Part shown: positions 1-8,233 of the stretch, piece after piece | How positions within the stretch are numbered: position 1 is the stretch's first letter | Layout of the letters: each line of letters opens with the position of its first letter | Assembly (NCBI RefSeq): GCF_013170705.1 | Contig: NZ_CP033334.1 | Coordinates: 3,387,501 to 3,451,500 of the forward strand | DNA: 64,000 nt | Direction of reading: 5' to 3' | DNA from: Mesorhizobium loti | GTDB taxonomy: Bacteria > Pseudomonadota > Alphaproteobacteria > Rhizobiales > Rhizobiaceae | Notes under the pieces: model-generated | The model's input: only the letters and a program-made list of their open reading frames with translations | Told to the model about the DNA's origin: nothing | Databases searched by the model: none | Made by a program: the position numbers and the translations under genes

Positions 1-1261
1 CGCCCGCCATCGCGGGTGTCTCGACCTGGTGATAGCCGTCGAACCAGCGCAGCGGCGAGTTGGCGATGTCGACGGCGAGGACGCCGGGCTGGTTGGGGCC
101 AAGTTCGTTGCCGGCCTCGTCCAGCACCACCATGCGGTAGCCCGGCATGGCGAAGCCGGACGATCCCGCGCGAACCCTATGCGCAAGCCCGTGGTGGTTG
201 TTGACCATCATGCCGTTCTCGGTCTGGCCGTAATGGTCGTGGATGGGGGCGGCGAGATGGGTGTCGAACCAGCGGATCACTTCCGGATTGAGCGGCTCGC
301 CGGCGCTGCTCACGACACGCAGGCGGCCCTTGACGCCAGCGGCGGCCTCGGGGCCTTCGGCCAGCAGCAGGCGGAAGGCGGTGGGCGAGCCGGCAAGGCT
401 GGTCACACCGAGCCGCTCGATGATTTCGTAGGTACTCCCAGCCGTGAAGGCGCCCTCGTTGAAGGTGGTGGCGATGCCGAGCAGCAGCGGGCCTGTGATG
501 GCGTAATAGAGGCCGTAGGCCCAGCCCGGATCGGCGATGTTCCAGAAGACGTCGTCGGGGCGCAGCCCGATCGCGTCGCGCATATAGGCGCCGAAGGCGA
601 GCAGGGCGCTGAGCGGCACCGGCACCCCCTTGGGCAGGCCCGTCGTGCCTGATGTCGACATCATCATGAACAGGTCTTCGCCCTTGCGCATGACGGGTTC
701 GCAATCGGGGGAGGCGGCGGCAAGCGCGGCGCGGAAATCGATGTCGCCTTGGGGCAAGGCATCATTGGGGCCAAGAATGGTGGCGATCGGCGGGCTGTCC
801 TCGATCTCGTCGAGCTTGCCGCGATTGGCCGGGTTGGTCACCACCAGCCTGGCGCCGCTGTAGCCCAGGCGATGCTCGATCGCCTTCGGCCCGAAAGCGG
901 TGAACAGCGGCTGGTAGACGGCGCCGATGCGCCAGGTGCCGAGGATGAGCGCCACCAGTTCGGGAATGCGCGGCAGCATGCCGGCCACGACATCGCCGGG
1001 GCCGACGCCCAGCCCCTTGAGCATATTGGCGACACGGCCCGACATATCGGCGAGGTCATCGAAGCTGAACAGCCGGAGTTCGCCACCGGCGGAGATCGCG
1101 CGCAGCGCCAGCCGGTCCTGCCCGGTATGGCGGCCGCAGCATTCGACATAGGCATTGATGCCGGTCGCCGGGTCGCCGTCGAGCCTGGCGATCTCATCCT
1201 CGATGCGAAAGCGCGAAACGGCATCCTCATAGCGCGGCAAGCCGGCTCGTATGCTGGTCAT
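1..1261 (-). CDS. AMP-binding acyl-CoA synthetase (3' end cut by window edge)
   Basis: ANL-superfamily acid-CoA ligase, expected to adenylate a carboxylic acid and transfer it to CoA. About 420 N-terminal residues are visible; the roughly 120-residue mobile C-terminal domain lies beyond the window. The P-loop motif STSGTTGLPKGVP and the later YGQTENGM (A5-like) motif are clear. The ATG at 1261 is preceded by GGGAGGA five bases upstream, which fixes the start. It is the last gene on the left and reads away from the LysR gene at 1441-2334, with about 180 bp between them. The substrate cannot be told from the sequence; acetyl/propionyl or medium-chain acids are the usual choices for this length class. 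Confidence 0.9.
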   Translation of the reverse strand, partial: MTSIRAGLPRYEDAVSRFRIEDEIARLDGDPATGINAYVECCGRHTGQDRLALRAISAGGELRLFSFDDLADMSGRVANMLKGLGVGPGDVVAGMLPRIPELVALILGTWRIGAVYQPLFTAFGPKAIEHRLGYSGARLVVTNPANRGKLDEIEDSPPIATILGPNDALPQGDIDFRAALAAASPDCEPVMRKGEDLFMMMSTSGTTGLPKGVPVPLSALLAFGAYMRDAIGLRPDDVFWNIADPGWAYGLYYAITGPLLLGIATTFNEGAFTAGSTYEIIERLGVTSLAGSPTAFRLLLAEGPEAAAGVKGRLRVVSSAGEPLNPEVIRWFDTHLAAPIHDHYGQTENGMMVNNHHGLAHRVRAGSSGFAMPGYRMVVLDEAGNELGPNQPGVLAVDIANSPLRWFDGYHQVETPAMAG

Positions 1262-1440
1262 GTCGGTCCTCCCTGGCGGCGCTCCATCTCCCCATGGCGC
1301 GCTGTCGCGGCAACAATGGCATCAGATGGCGCCGATGGGCAACGACGGAAGCCTATCTCTTTGTTTTGATGCGATCCCCAAGGGAAAACGCCAGGCGTTT
1401 TTCCCGGGAAAATCACCACACACTTTTCCTGGCATTGCTC

Positions 1441-2334
1441 CTACAAGTTCGCCTCGGCGAAGATGCGGGCCGCCCAGTCGAGGAAGACGCGCAGGCGCGG
1501 CGAGAGCTGCCGGTTTTGCGGGTAGAGCGCCGAGAGCGGCGTCGGCGATGGCGGGTAGTCGGCCAGCACCTCGATGAGCGTGCCGTCGGCAAGCTCCTTC
1601 TCGAAGCGATAGCGCGGCGCCTGGATGAGGCCGAGGCCAAGCCGCGCCAGGTCGGCGGCGGTGTCGGAATTGTTGGCGGCGACGCGGCCCGGCAATCGAA
1701 CCTCGCGCGTCTTGCCGCCGACGGTGAACTCGAAGGGCAGCACCTCGCCGGTGCGCGACGAAACGAAGCCCACCGCCTGGTGGCCGTCGAGCGCATCGGG
1801 GGAAGCGGGTGTGCCGTGGCGTTCGAGATAGGCGGGACTGGCGCAGGTGATCTCGCGGATCATCCCCAGCCGGCGCATGATCATGCCGCTGTCGGGCGGC
1901 TCGCCGACGCGGATGACGCAGTCGACGCCCTCGCGCACGAGATCGACCAGCCGGTCGCTCTGGCCGATCTGCAGGTCGATCCTGGCATAGCGGGCCAAAA
2001 ACTCCGGCAGGCGCGGCAACAGGAAGGTGCGGGTGAGCAGCGTACTGGCGTCGATGCGCAGCAGGCCGAAGGGCTCGGCGTTGCGGAAGGCGGCCTCGGC
2101 ATCCTCGATCTCGGCCAGGATGGAGAGGCAACGTTGATAGTAGGCCTCGCCATCCTGCGTGGCGTTCACCTGGCGTGTCGTGCGCTCCAGCAGCCGCGCG
2201 CCGAGATGTTCCTCGAGCCGCCGGATCGCTTCCGTCGCGGTCGAGCGCGGCAGGCCGAGATCGGCGGCGGCGGCGGTGAAGCTGCGCCGCTCCAGAACGC
2301 GGACGAAGAGCCGCATCGTGTCCAGACGATCCAT
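1441..2334 (-). CDS. LysR-family transcriptional regulator
   Basis: A 297-residue LysR-type regulator. The N-terminal winged helix-turn-helix covers about residues 1-60, with the typical RSFTAAAADLGLPRSTATEAI helix pair followed by LEEHLGARLLERTTR. The rest is the two-lobed periplasmic-binding-like effector domain. It belongs to the CrgA/DmlR-like branch by its MDRLDTMRLFVRVLE start. It is transcribed divergently from the dehydrogenase at 2438, with 103 bp between starts, so it probably controls that gene and itself. The inducer is unknown. Confidence 0.93.
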   Translation of the reverse strand: MDRLDTMRLFVRVLERRSFTAAAADLGLPRSTATEAIRRLEEHLGARLLERTTRQVNATQDGEAYYQRCLSILAEIEDAEAAFRNAEPFGLLRIDASTLLTRTFLLPRLPEFLARYARIDLQIGQSDRLVDLVREGVDCVIRVGEPPDSGMIMRRLGMIREITCASPAYLERHGTPASPDALDGHQAVGFVSSRTGEVLPFEFTVGGKTREVRLPGRVAANNSDTAADLARLGLGLIQAPRYRFEKELADGTLIEVLADYPPSPTPLSALYPQNRQLSPRLRVFLDWAARIFAEANL

Positions 2335-2378
2335 GGGCTTTGTTCGCAGTTTCCGAATAGTGATGTCAAGAGGCGGCT

Positions 2379-2390
2379 GATTATCCGGAA
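2379..2390 (+). promoter_or_regulatory. Possible LysR operator half-site GATTATCCGGAA
   Basis: The 12-mer GATTATCCGGAA lies between a LysR gene and the divergent dehydrogenase it probably controls. A copy with one mismatch (GATTATCCAGAA) lies at 54949-54960 in the other such intergenic region of the same LysR branch. An upstream TTCCG at 2351-2355 mirrors its CGGAA end. Binding is inferred only from position and recurrence. Confidence 0.3.
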
Positions 2391-2437
2391 GCTGGCTTGG
2401 CCTATATCCGTGTCACCAGCAATACGGAGAGACTTCC

Positions 2438-3175
2438 ATGACAAATCCAACCAGAACCGCGATCGTGACCGGCGCTTCCAAGGGCATCGGTGCGGCGATC
2501 GCGCGGCGGCTCGCCCGCGACGGCGTCGCCGTCGTCGTCAACTATGCACGGGGCCGCGCCGAGGCCGAAGCGCTTGTCGGCGCGATCGACGCCGATGGCG
2601 GCAAGGCGATCGCCGTGCAGGCCGACATCGCCGACCCGATCGGCATCGCAACACTTTTCGACGCCGGCGAGAAGGCCTTCGGCGGCGTCGACATCCTAGT
2701 CAACAATGCCGGCATCATGAGACTGTCGCCGATCGCGGCGACCGATGATGCGTCGTTCGACACGCAGGTCGCGATCAATCTCGGCGGCGTGTTCCGTGGC
2801 ATGCGCGAAGGCGCGAAGCGGCTTCGCGACGGCGGCCGCATCGTCAATTTCTCCAGCAGCGTCGTTGGCCTCTACCAGCAGGGCTATGGCGTCTACGCCG
2901 CCACCAAGGCGGCCGTCGAAGCGATGACGCATATCCTCGCCAAGGAGCTTGGCGCGCGCCGCGTCACCGTCAACGCCGTGGCGCCCGGACCGGTCGAGAC
3001 CGCGCTGTTCACGGATGGCAAGAGCGCGGCGCAGATCGAGGCCATTGGCAAGATGATCCCGCTCGGCCGGCTCGGCCAGCCCGACGACATTGCCGGCGTG
3101 GTCTCGTTCCTCGCCGGGCCGGATAGCGGCTGGGTCAACGGACAAATCATCCGCGCCAATGGCGGCGTGATCTGA
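2438..3175 (+). CDS. SDR family oxidoreductase (classical)
   Basis: Classical short-chain dehydrogenase/reductase of 245 residues, the usual length. It has the Rossmann glycine motif TGASKGIG near the N-terminus, NNAG in beta-4, and the catalytic Ser (VNFSSSVVG) and YxxxK pair in YGVYAATKAAVE. The C-terminus GWVNGQIIRANGGVI is typical of 3-oxoacyl-ACP-reductase/glucose-dehydrogenase-like members. It is expected to be an NAD(P)-dependent alcohol/ketone oxidoreductase in the cytoplasm. It leads a plus-strand operon with a second SDR seven bases downstream and a tautomerase, and is divergent from the LysR gene at 2334. The substrate is unknown. Confidence 0.93.
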   Translation: MTNPTRTAIVTGASKGIGAAIARRLARDGVAVVVNYARGRAEAEALVGAIDADGGKAIAVQADIADPIGIATLFDAGEKAFGGVDILVNNAGIMRLSPIAATDDASFDTQVAINLGGVFRGMREGAKRLRDGGRIVNFSSSVVGLYQQGYGVYAATKAAVEAMTHILAKELGARRVTVNAVAPGPVETALFTDGKSAAQIEAIGKMIPLGRLGQPDDIAGVVSFLAGPDSGWVNGQIIRANGGVI

Positions 3176-3182
3176 GGAGGCC

Positions 3183-4076
3183 ATGATGCAAAAGACAATC
3201 CTGATCACCGGCGCCTCCAGCGGCTTCGGCGCGATGACCGCGCGGGCGCTCGCAAAGGCCGGCCACACTGTCTATGCCTCGATGCGCGACCCCTCGGCGC
3301 GTGGCGCCGCGGTAGCCGAGATGGAAAACTTCGCTCGTGACGCGGGCGTGGCGCTGAAGACCGTCGCGCTCGACGTCACCTCGGATGCCTCGGCGCAAGC
3401 GGCGATCCGGCATATACTGGGCGAGGCCGGCCAACTTGACGTGCTGATCCACAATGCCGGGCATATGGGGTTCGGGCCGGCCGAGGCGTTCTCGCCTGAA
3501 CAGCTGGCTCAGCTCTATGACGTCAATGTCGTCGGCACGCAGCGCGTCAACCGTGCGACCCTGCCGCATATGCGCTCTCTCGGCCGGGGCCAAATGATCT
3601 GGGTCGGCTCGAGCAGCACGCGCGGCGGCACGCCGCCGTTCCTGGCGCCTTACTTCGCCGCCAAGGCCGGCATGGACGCGCTGGCGCAGAGCTATGCGCT
3701 GGAACTCGCCCGCTTCGGCATCGAAACGACGATCGTGGTGCCGGGCGCCTTCACCAAGGGCACGGAGCATTTTCATCACGCGGCGGCACCCGCCGACACC
3801 GAGCGCGCCGACGCTTACTGGGCCGGTCCCTATGCCGATGTCGACCAGAAGGTGCTGACGGGGCTGGCGTCCCTGGAGCCGGTGGATGCCGACCCGGCCG
3901 AGATCGCCCGGGCAATCGTCGACCTCGTGGCGATGCCGCACGGCAGCCGCCCGTTTCGCGTGCATATCGACCCTTCCGATGATGGCGCCGCCATCGTCAA
4001 CGGCGTTGCCGACCGCGTGCGCGCGCAACTCATGGAACGGATCGGCCTTGCCGACCTGCTCCATCCCAAAGCCTGA
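3183..4076 (+). CDS. SDR family oxidoreductase (second in operon)
   Basis: A 297-residue short-chain dehydrogenase with TGASSGFG for the cofactor, HNAGHMG in place of NNAG, the catalytic serines in WVGSSSTRGG and a YxxxK pair in APYFAAKAGMD. It is longer at the C-terminus than the preceding SDR, as in the retinol-dehydrogenase-like 'extended tail' members. A GAGGAGG Shine-Dalgarno overlaps the stop region of the upstream gene, and an alternative ATG lies one codon downstream. It probably acts with its neighbours on a carbonyl compound; the substrate is unknown. Confidence 0.9.
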   Translation: MMQKTILITGASSGFGAMTARALAKAGHTVYASMRDPSARGAAVAEMENFARDAGVALKTVALDVTSDASAQAAIRHILGEAGQLDVLIHNAGHMGFGPAEAFSPEQLAQLYDVNVVGTQRVNRATLPHMRSLGRGQMIWVGSSSTRGGTPPFLAPYFAAKAGMDALAQSYALELARFGIETTIVVPGAFTKGTEHFHHAAAPADTERADAYWAGPYADVDQKVLTGLASLEPVDADPAEIARAIVDLVAMPHGSRPFRVHIDPSDDGAAIVNGVADRVRAQLMERIGLADLLHPKA

Positions 4077-4106
4077 AATCCAACCTCGAGAAGCAAGGAA
4101 ACGATC

Positions 4107-4319
4107 ATGCCATTCGCCAACATCAAGGTACCGCAGGCCGCACTCTCCAGGGCGCAGAAGGAAGACCTCATCCACCGAACCACGGCCATGTTCGTCGACT
4201 TTTTCGGCGAAGTCGCCAGACCCACCACGATGGTGCTGGTGGAAGAGGTTGCCGACGGCGGCTATGGCCGGGCCGACGAAGTGTTCGTCGTGCCCGACGC
4301 CTATCGCGCCAAGGAGTAG
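4107..4319 (+). CDS. 4-oxalocrotonate tautomerase family protein
   Basis: A 70-residue tautomerase-superfamily protein. After Met removal the N-terminal residue is Pro (MPFANIKVP), the catalytic base of the family. Length and the beta-alpha-beta pattern fit the 4-OT subunit, which works as an oligomer. Family members isomerise enols, dehalogenate or hydrate unsaturated acids. It is third in the operon, 30 bp after the second SDR and preceded by AAGGAAACG, so its substrate is likely a metabolite of the two dehydrogenases. Confidence 0.85.
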   Translation: MPFANIKVPQAALSRAQKEDLIHRTTAMFVDFFGEVARPTTMVLVEEVADGGYGRADEVFVVPDAYRAKE

Positions 4320-4791
4320 GCGGGAGCGCCATTGCCGCATGCGCCAGTCGTCATATGACGACTGGTCGCCGCGGACGCCAGCGTCCACTCTGTCCGCGGG
4401 GCCTGCATGTCGGTTCCCTGAAAACCGATGCCCTCTTTGGGGCGGCATGCACCAGGCGGGGGCCAGGTGGACAGCCCCGAGCTGTCCACCTGTCTCGCTT
4501 GCTCTTTGCGGCGACGCGCCAACCCCACTGCTTCGCAGCGACCCTCCCCACAAGGGGAAGGGTGAGGAGGCGCCCTGCCGGCCTCCAAGATAGCGCTCTT
4601 CCGGAAATGCGGAAAAGCTGAGCTCCATACCTCCCCTTGTGGGGAGGTATGGCCGAGGGTCCGGGTTGGGGTCAGCGCGGCGCCGCAAGCCTTGCTTGCA
4701 CGCCCGGCCGAAGAGGCGATTGTCGCAACGGCCGAGAGCTTGTCGCGGCTGGGGTTGGTGGGGTCGAGAGCGGCATAGGCACAAGCCTTCC
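4320..4791. repeat. 472-bp intergenic region rich in palindromes
   Basis: No gene is seen between two convergent transcription units. It contains a perfect 22-bp palindrome at 4344-4365 (arm CCAGTCGTCAT), a 10-bp stem with 7-base loop at 4465-4491 (AGGTGGACAG), a near-perfect stem at 4541-4563 (ACCCTCCCC, one bulge) and a 12-bp stem with TTGT loop at 4625-4652 (CCATACCTCCCC). The last two resemble the hairpin at 30928-30950, so this is a repeated intergenic mosaic element. The palindrome 25 bp after the tautomerase stop may help end transcription, but there is no T-run. Confidence 0.7.
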
Positions 4792-5703
4792 TCAGCCGCC
4801 CTTGGGCATCCCAACCCAGTCAGCCGCCACCTCGGCAAACAGCCAATCGCGGAATGCCCTGACCTTTTTCTGCCGCAGCGCGCCGTCGGGATAGACGAGG
4901 TAGTAGCTGGCCGCCGATTTCAGCGCGAGGCCGAAGGGTCGCACCAGCCGCCCTGACGCGAGGTCGGCCGAGACCAGCGCGCTGCGGCCGAGCAGCACGC
5001 CTTCGCCATGCACGGCGGCCTCGACGGCGAAGGTGGCGGAATCGAAGCGCACACCGCGTTTGGGGTCGATGCCCTCGACGCCGGCCTGTTGCAGCCATGT
5101 CGCCCAGTCGATGCGAAAGGCGTCATGGATCAGCTTGTGATGCCGGAGATCTCCGGGCTGGCGCAGCGGATGTTCGCCTTGCAGAAGTTCCGGGCTGCAG
5201 ACGGGGAAGACTTCTTCGTCGGCGAGAAATTCCGCCGTCACGCCGGTATAGCCGCCCTTGCCATAGCGGATGGCGATGTCGATGCCGTCGCTGACGAAAT
5301 CGGCCAGCACGCCCGAGGTCGCCAGCCGCACGTCGATCTCGGCATTGGCGCGATGGAAGCGGTGCAGCCTCGGCACCAGCCAGCGGCCGGCAAAGCCATC
5401 CGATGTGCTGACGCTCAGGATGCGCGTCGAGCGGTCGGGCGTGGCGGCGATGGTGGCGGCGGCGATCTGGTCGAGCGCCTTGCCGACTTCCAAGGCGTAG
5501 GCAGCACCCACGGCGGTCAGGCGCACCGATCGCGTCCCCCGGTCGAAAAGCTGGATGCCCAGCCTATCCTCGATGTTGCGGATGGCACGGCTGATTGCGC
5601 CATGGGTGAGGTTGAGTTCCTCCGCCGCCCTGGAGAAACTCAAATGCCGCGCGGCCGCGTCGAAGGCGGGCAGAGCGGTCAGGGGTGGCAGTCGACGCGG
5701 CAT
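4792..5703 (-). CDS. LysR-family regulator (GcvA-like)
   Basis: A 303-residue LysR regulator. The MPRRLPPLTALPAFDAAARH start and LSFSRAAEELNLTHGAISRA helix-turn-helix are typical of the GcvA branch, which usually controls amino-acid or small-molecule genes. I start it at the ATG at 5703; an in-frame ATG 29 codons upstream would run through the operator-like palindrome at 5714-5730. It is divergent from the DUF1127-NmrA pair (5919-7009), the likely target. Confidence 0.9.
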   Translation of the reverse strand: MPRRLPPLTALPAFDAAARHLSFSRAAEELNLTHGAISRAIRNIEDRLGIQLFDRGTRSVRLTAVGAAYALEVGKALDQIAAATIAATPDRSTRILSVSTSDGFAGRWLVPRLHRFHRANAEIDVRLATSGVLADFVSDGIDIAIRYGKGGYTGVTAEFLADEEVFPVCSPELLQGEHPLRQPGDLRHHKLIHDAFRIDWATWLQQAGVEGIDPKRGVRFDSATFAVEAAVHGEGVLLGRSALVSADLASGRLVRPFGLALKSAASYYLVYPDGALRQKKVRAFRDWLFAEVAADWVGMPKGG

Positions 5704-5713
5704 GATCTCAACC

Positions 5714-5730
5714 TGTGAGCATTGCTCACA
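5714..5730. promoter_or_regulatory. Perfect LysR-type operator palindrome
   Basis: TGTGAGCATTGCTCACA is a perfect inverted repeat (8-bp arms, one-base centre) 11 bp upstream of the LysR start at 5703. Its core TGAGCATTGCTCA fits the LysR T-N11-A rule. A site this close to the start suggests autorepression by the adjacent regulator. Confidence 0.6.
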
Positions 5731-5846
5731 AATCCTGCACAAAGAGTCGTTTGTCGTCCAGCCTGAAAATAGCGGATATTCAGCGTGCACCGCGCATCCA
5801 TATCGGACTTTTCCGGTTCATCGATGCGCTGAAGACCAGACATTGA

Positions 5847-5869
5847 TGTGAGCGATCATCATGCTCGCC
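5847..5869. promoter_or_regulatory. Second, imperfect site for the same LysR
   Basis: TGTGAGC at 5847-5853 repeats the arm of the palindrome at 5714-5730 and is followed by GCTC at 5863-5866, giving a GAGC-n9-GCTC inverted repeat. It lies about 50 bp upstream of the DUF1127 start. This is consistent with one regulator bound at both ends of the divergent region. Confidence 0.35.
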
Positions 5870-5918
5870 CGTTGGGCGGCACGGCACGCTTGCGTCTAGC
5901 GAACACAGGAGACGAAAA

Positions 5919-6116
5919 ATGAGTCCGACCCTTGGATATATCGGCGCCGCGATGAGCGGCCTCGCCATGCGAAGCACGGCAGCGTTCGAGCGCCGGCGCA
6001 CGCTGCGCCGGCTTTCCCGACTTTCCGACCGCCGCTTGCGGGACATCGGCTTCGAGCGCGACTGGGACGGCTCTGTCCTTGGTAATGGAATTCCGGGCAA
6101 TGGGAGGGGGATATGA
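5919..6116 (+). CDS. DUF1127 small protein
   Basis: A 65-residue protein whose C-terminal half has the DUF1127 signature (RLSRLSDRRLRDIGFERDW), an Arg-rich amphipathic segment. Short DUF1127 proteins in agrobacteria and rhizobia have been tied to phosphate/carbon homeostasis and RNA turnover, but the role here is unknown. AGGAGACG lies seven bases before the ATG. Its stop overlaps the start of the NmrA-like gene (ATGA), so the two are translationally coupled. Confidence 0.88.
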   Translation: MSPTLGYIGAAMSGLAMRSTAAFERRRTLRRLSRLSDRRLRDIGFERDWDGSVLGNGIPGNGRGI

Positions 6117-7009
6117 CCAGCACCCTGATCATCGGCGCGACGGGACTTCTCGGCAGCGAGATGGCGAAGGCCAGCGCGCGCAATGGCGACAGCCTGCATG
6201 TCCTGGTCCGGGCAGCCACTTCAGCCAACGAAGCGCGGATGCGCCCGCTCAAGGAATTGGGCGCCACGGTGCATGTCGGCGATCTCGACGACTATGACAG
6301 CCTCGTGCGCGCCGTCGGCAAGGCGGATCGCGTCATCAGCTCGGTGCATGTCGGTTCGGCCAGCGAGATGACGCTGGTGCGCGCCGTGAAAGATGTCGGC
6401 GTCTCCCGTTTCGTGCCATCCGCCGGCTTCGGCCTCGACTTTGCCGCCGCCGCACCCGGCACGATCGCACCGCTTGACATCAAGAGGGCCGTGTTCGACG
6501 CGGTCAGGGAGGCCGACCTGCCCTATACGGTGATCTACACCAACGGTTTCTTCTCGACCTGGGTGGCGACGCTGGGCGACCTGACGCGCTTCGGATCGAC
6601 ACCGCTGCCGCCGGACGAGGTGACGCTCTATGGCGACGGCCATGTGCCGGCGACCTTCGTCAGCGAGAAGGATATCGCCGCCGTCACCATGCGCGCGCTG
6701 GAGGATCCCAATGCTGTCCGCCGCGAAATCCGCATCGCGCGGAACAGGATCACGCAGGGCGCGATGATTGACCTGTGGCGCCGGGTGAGCGGCCGCGCGC
6801 CGCGCATCGTGAACATGGGCGCTGACGAACTGGAGGCGATGATCGCGGTGGCGCCAGGGCTTGGATTGCTGCGGGCGTTCTGGATCCGCGGCGAGACCGC
6901 GCTTGAGACGGGCACTCCGGAGGCGGGGGCGCTTTATCCGGAACTGAGGTTCGAGACGATTGAGAGTGCTTTTGTGGGGATGGCTGGCAGGGGTGGGGGC
7001 GCTGGGTGA
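6113..7009 (+). CDS. NmrA/atypical SDR family NAD(P)-binding protein
   Basis: A 298-residue atypical short-chain dehydrogenase. The N-terminal IIGATGLLGSEM is the GxxGxxG dinucleotide motif of the NmrA/isoflavone-reductase branch. There is no YxxxK catalytic pair in the usual place, and the central FVPSAGFGLD and C-terminal substrate lobe are of NmrA type. Members act as NADPH-dependent reductases or redox-sensing regulators. It overlaps the DUF1127 gene by four bases and probably answers to the divergent LysR. Confidence 0.85.
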   Translation: MTSTLIIGATGLLGSEMAKASARNGDSLHVLVRAATSANEARMRPLKELGATVHVGDLDDYDSLVRAVGKADRVISSVHVGSASEMTLVRAVKDVGVSRFVPSAGFGLDFAAAAPGTIAPLDIKRAVFDAVREADLPYTVIYTNGFFSTWVATLGDLTRFGSTPLPPDEVTLYGDGHVPATFVSEKDIAAVTMRALEDPNAVRREIRIARNRITQGAMIDLWRRVSGRAPRIVNMGADELEAMIAVAPGLGLLRAFWIRGETALETGTPEAGALYPELRFETIESAFVGMAGRGGGAG

Positions 7010-7124
7010 GCCGGCTGCGCGGCAAGGGTCGGCGGATCTCGGTGCATGACAATGGATGCTGCCACGGTGGTTGACCGCGCGGGCCATCCGGCCGATAGGT
7101 CCGCGCGAAAAGCCGAGACCTGCA

Positions 7125-8225
7125 ATGACTGACCTGAAAGAAGCAACCCGCGCCCCCGACGCCGCCTGGCAGGACGATGTCCGCCAGGGCGTGCGCCATG
7201 TTCGCGATCTCGACCGCCTGCCGCTGTCGCCCGCCGAGCGTCAAGCCGCGCAGGAGGCCGCCAGCCGGCACAAGGTGCGTGCGCCGAAAGCCTATCTCGA
7301 CCTGATCGACTGGAACGACCCGGCCGACCCGATCCGCGCGCAGGTCATCCCGTCGCCCGGCGAACTGGTGGAAACGGAGGGCGAGCTTGGCGATCCGATC
7401 GCCGACCATGATTTCAGCCCGGTGCCCAGGCTGACGCATCGCCATGCCGACCGGGTGCTGTTGTTCCCAACCTATCAGTGCGCGGTCTATTGCCGCTTCT
7501 GCTTCCGCAAGGAATCGCTGACCTCGATCGGCCGCGGCTACACGCGCGAGGCGCTGGAGCCGGCGCTGGCCTATATCGCCGAGCATCCCGAAATCCGCGA
7601 GGTGATCCTGACCGGCGGCGATCCGCTGTCGCTGCCGGACAAGGCGATGGCCGAAATCTTCGCGCGCATCGAGGCCATTCCGCATGTTCGGCTCTTGCGC
7701 ATCCACACACGCGTGCCGGTGGTGCTGCCGACACGCGTCACATCAGGCCTGGTCGAAGCGCTGCAGGGCCGGCTGATGGTCACCGTCGTCACCCATTTCA
7801 ACCATGCCCGCGAGATAACCGACGCCGCCGAGGCGGCCTGCCGGACGATGCGGCAAGCCGGCTTCGTGCTGCTCAACCAAAGTGTTCTGCTGAAAGGCGT
7901 CAACGATAGCGTCGAGGTGCTGGAAGAGCTCTGCCGTGAACTGATGTATCGGCTCGGGGTAAAACCCTATTACCTGCACCATGGCGATCTCGCGCGCGGC
8001 ATGGCCCACCGCCGCACCACGATCGCCGAGGGCCAGGCGCTGGTGGAAGCGCTGAGGGCGCGGCTGTCGGGTATCTGCAATCCCGTCTACGTGCTCGACC
8101 TGCCGGAAGGCGGCGGCAAGGTGCCGCTCGGGCCGTGCTCCATCGAGGCGCGGGACGGGGAGAGCTGGCGGATACGCGGGCTGGATGGGCAGGTGAGGGA
8201 TTATCGCGAGATTCTGGCCGAATAG
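7125..8225 (+). CDS. kamA: KamA-like lysine 2,3-aminomutase (radical SAM, PLP)
   Basis: A 366-residue radical-SAM protein of the lysine 2,3-aminomutase family, which converts L-lysine to beta-lysine. The cluster cysteines are C119, C123 and C126 (CAVYCRFC). The PLP lysine is expected at K332 in LPEGGGKVP. D288 (HHGDLA) and D325 (VLDLPEGGGK) match the two aspartates that hold the lysine side chain in clostridial KamA. The GGGK motif and second aspartate argue against a plain EpmB (elongation-factor P modification) enzyme, which as I recall lacks them, and no efp or epmA is adjacent. I start at the ATG at 7125. It ends 8 bp from the convergent PPTase gene. Confidence 0.88.
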   Translation: MTDLKEATRAPDAAWQDDVRQGVRHVRDLDRLPLSPAERQAAQEAASRHKVRAPKAYLDLIDWNDPADPIRAQVIPSPGELVETEGELGDPIADHDFSPVPRLTHRHADRVLLFPTYQCAVYCRFCFRKESLTSIGRGYTREALEPALAYIAEHPEIREVILTGGDPLSLPDKAMAEIFARIEAIPHVRLLRIHTRVPVVLPTRVTSGLVEALQGRLMVTVVTHFNHAREITDAAEAACRTMRQAGFVLLNQSVLLKGVNDSVEVLEELCRELMYRLGVKPYYLHHGDLARGMAHRRTTIAEGQALVEALRARLSGICNPVYVLDLPEGGGKVPLGPCSIEARDGESWRIRGLDGQVRDYREILAE

Positions 8226-8233
8226 ACGATGCG

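Noticed and set aside
4320-4791. Insertion sequence or attachment site
   Set aside because: Several palindromes but no transposase, no target-site duplication and no tRNA; it fits an intergenic mosaic repeat.
7125-8225. EpmB (EF-P lysine modification) as the main call
   Set aside because: The GGGK motif and both lysine-binding aspartates of KamA are present, and efp/epmA are not adjacent; the call stays KamA-like with EpmB as a minor alternative.
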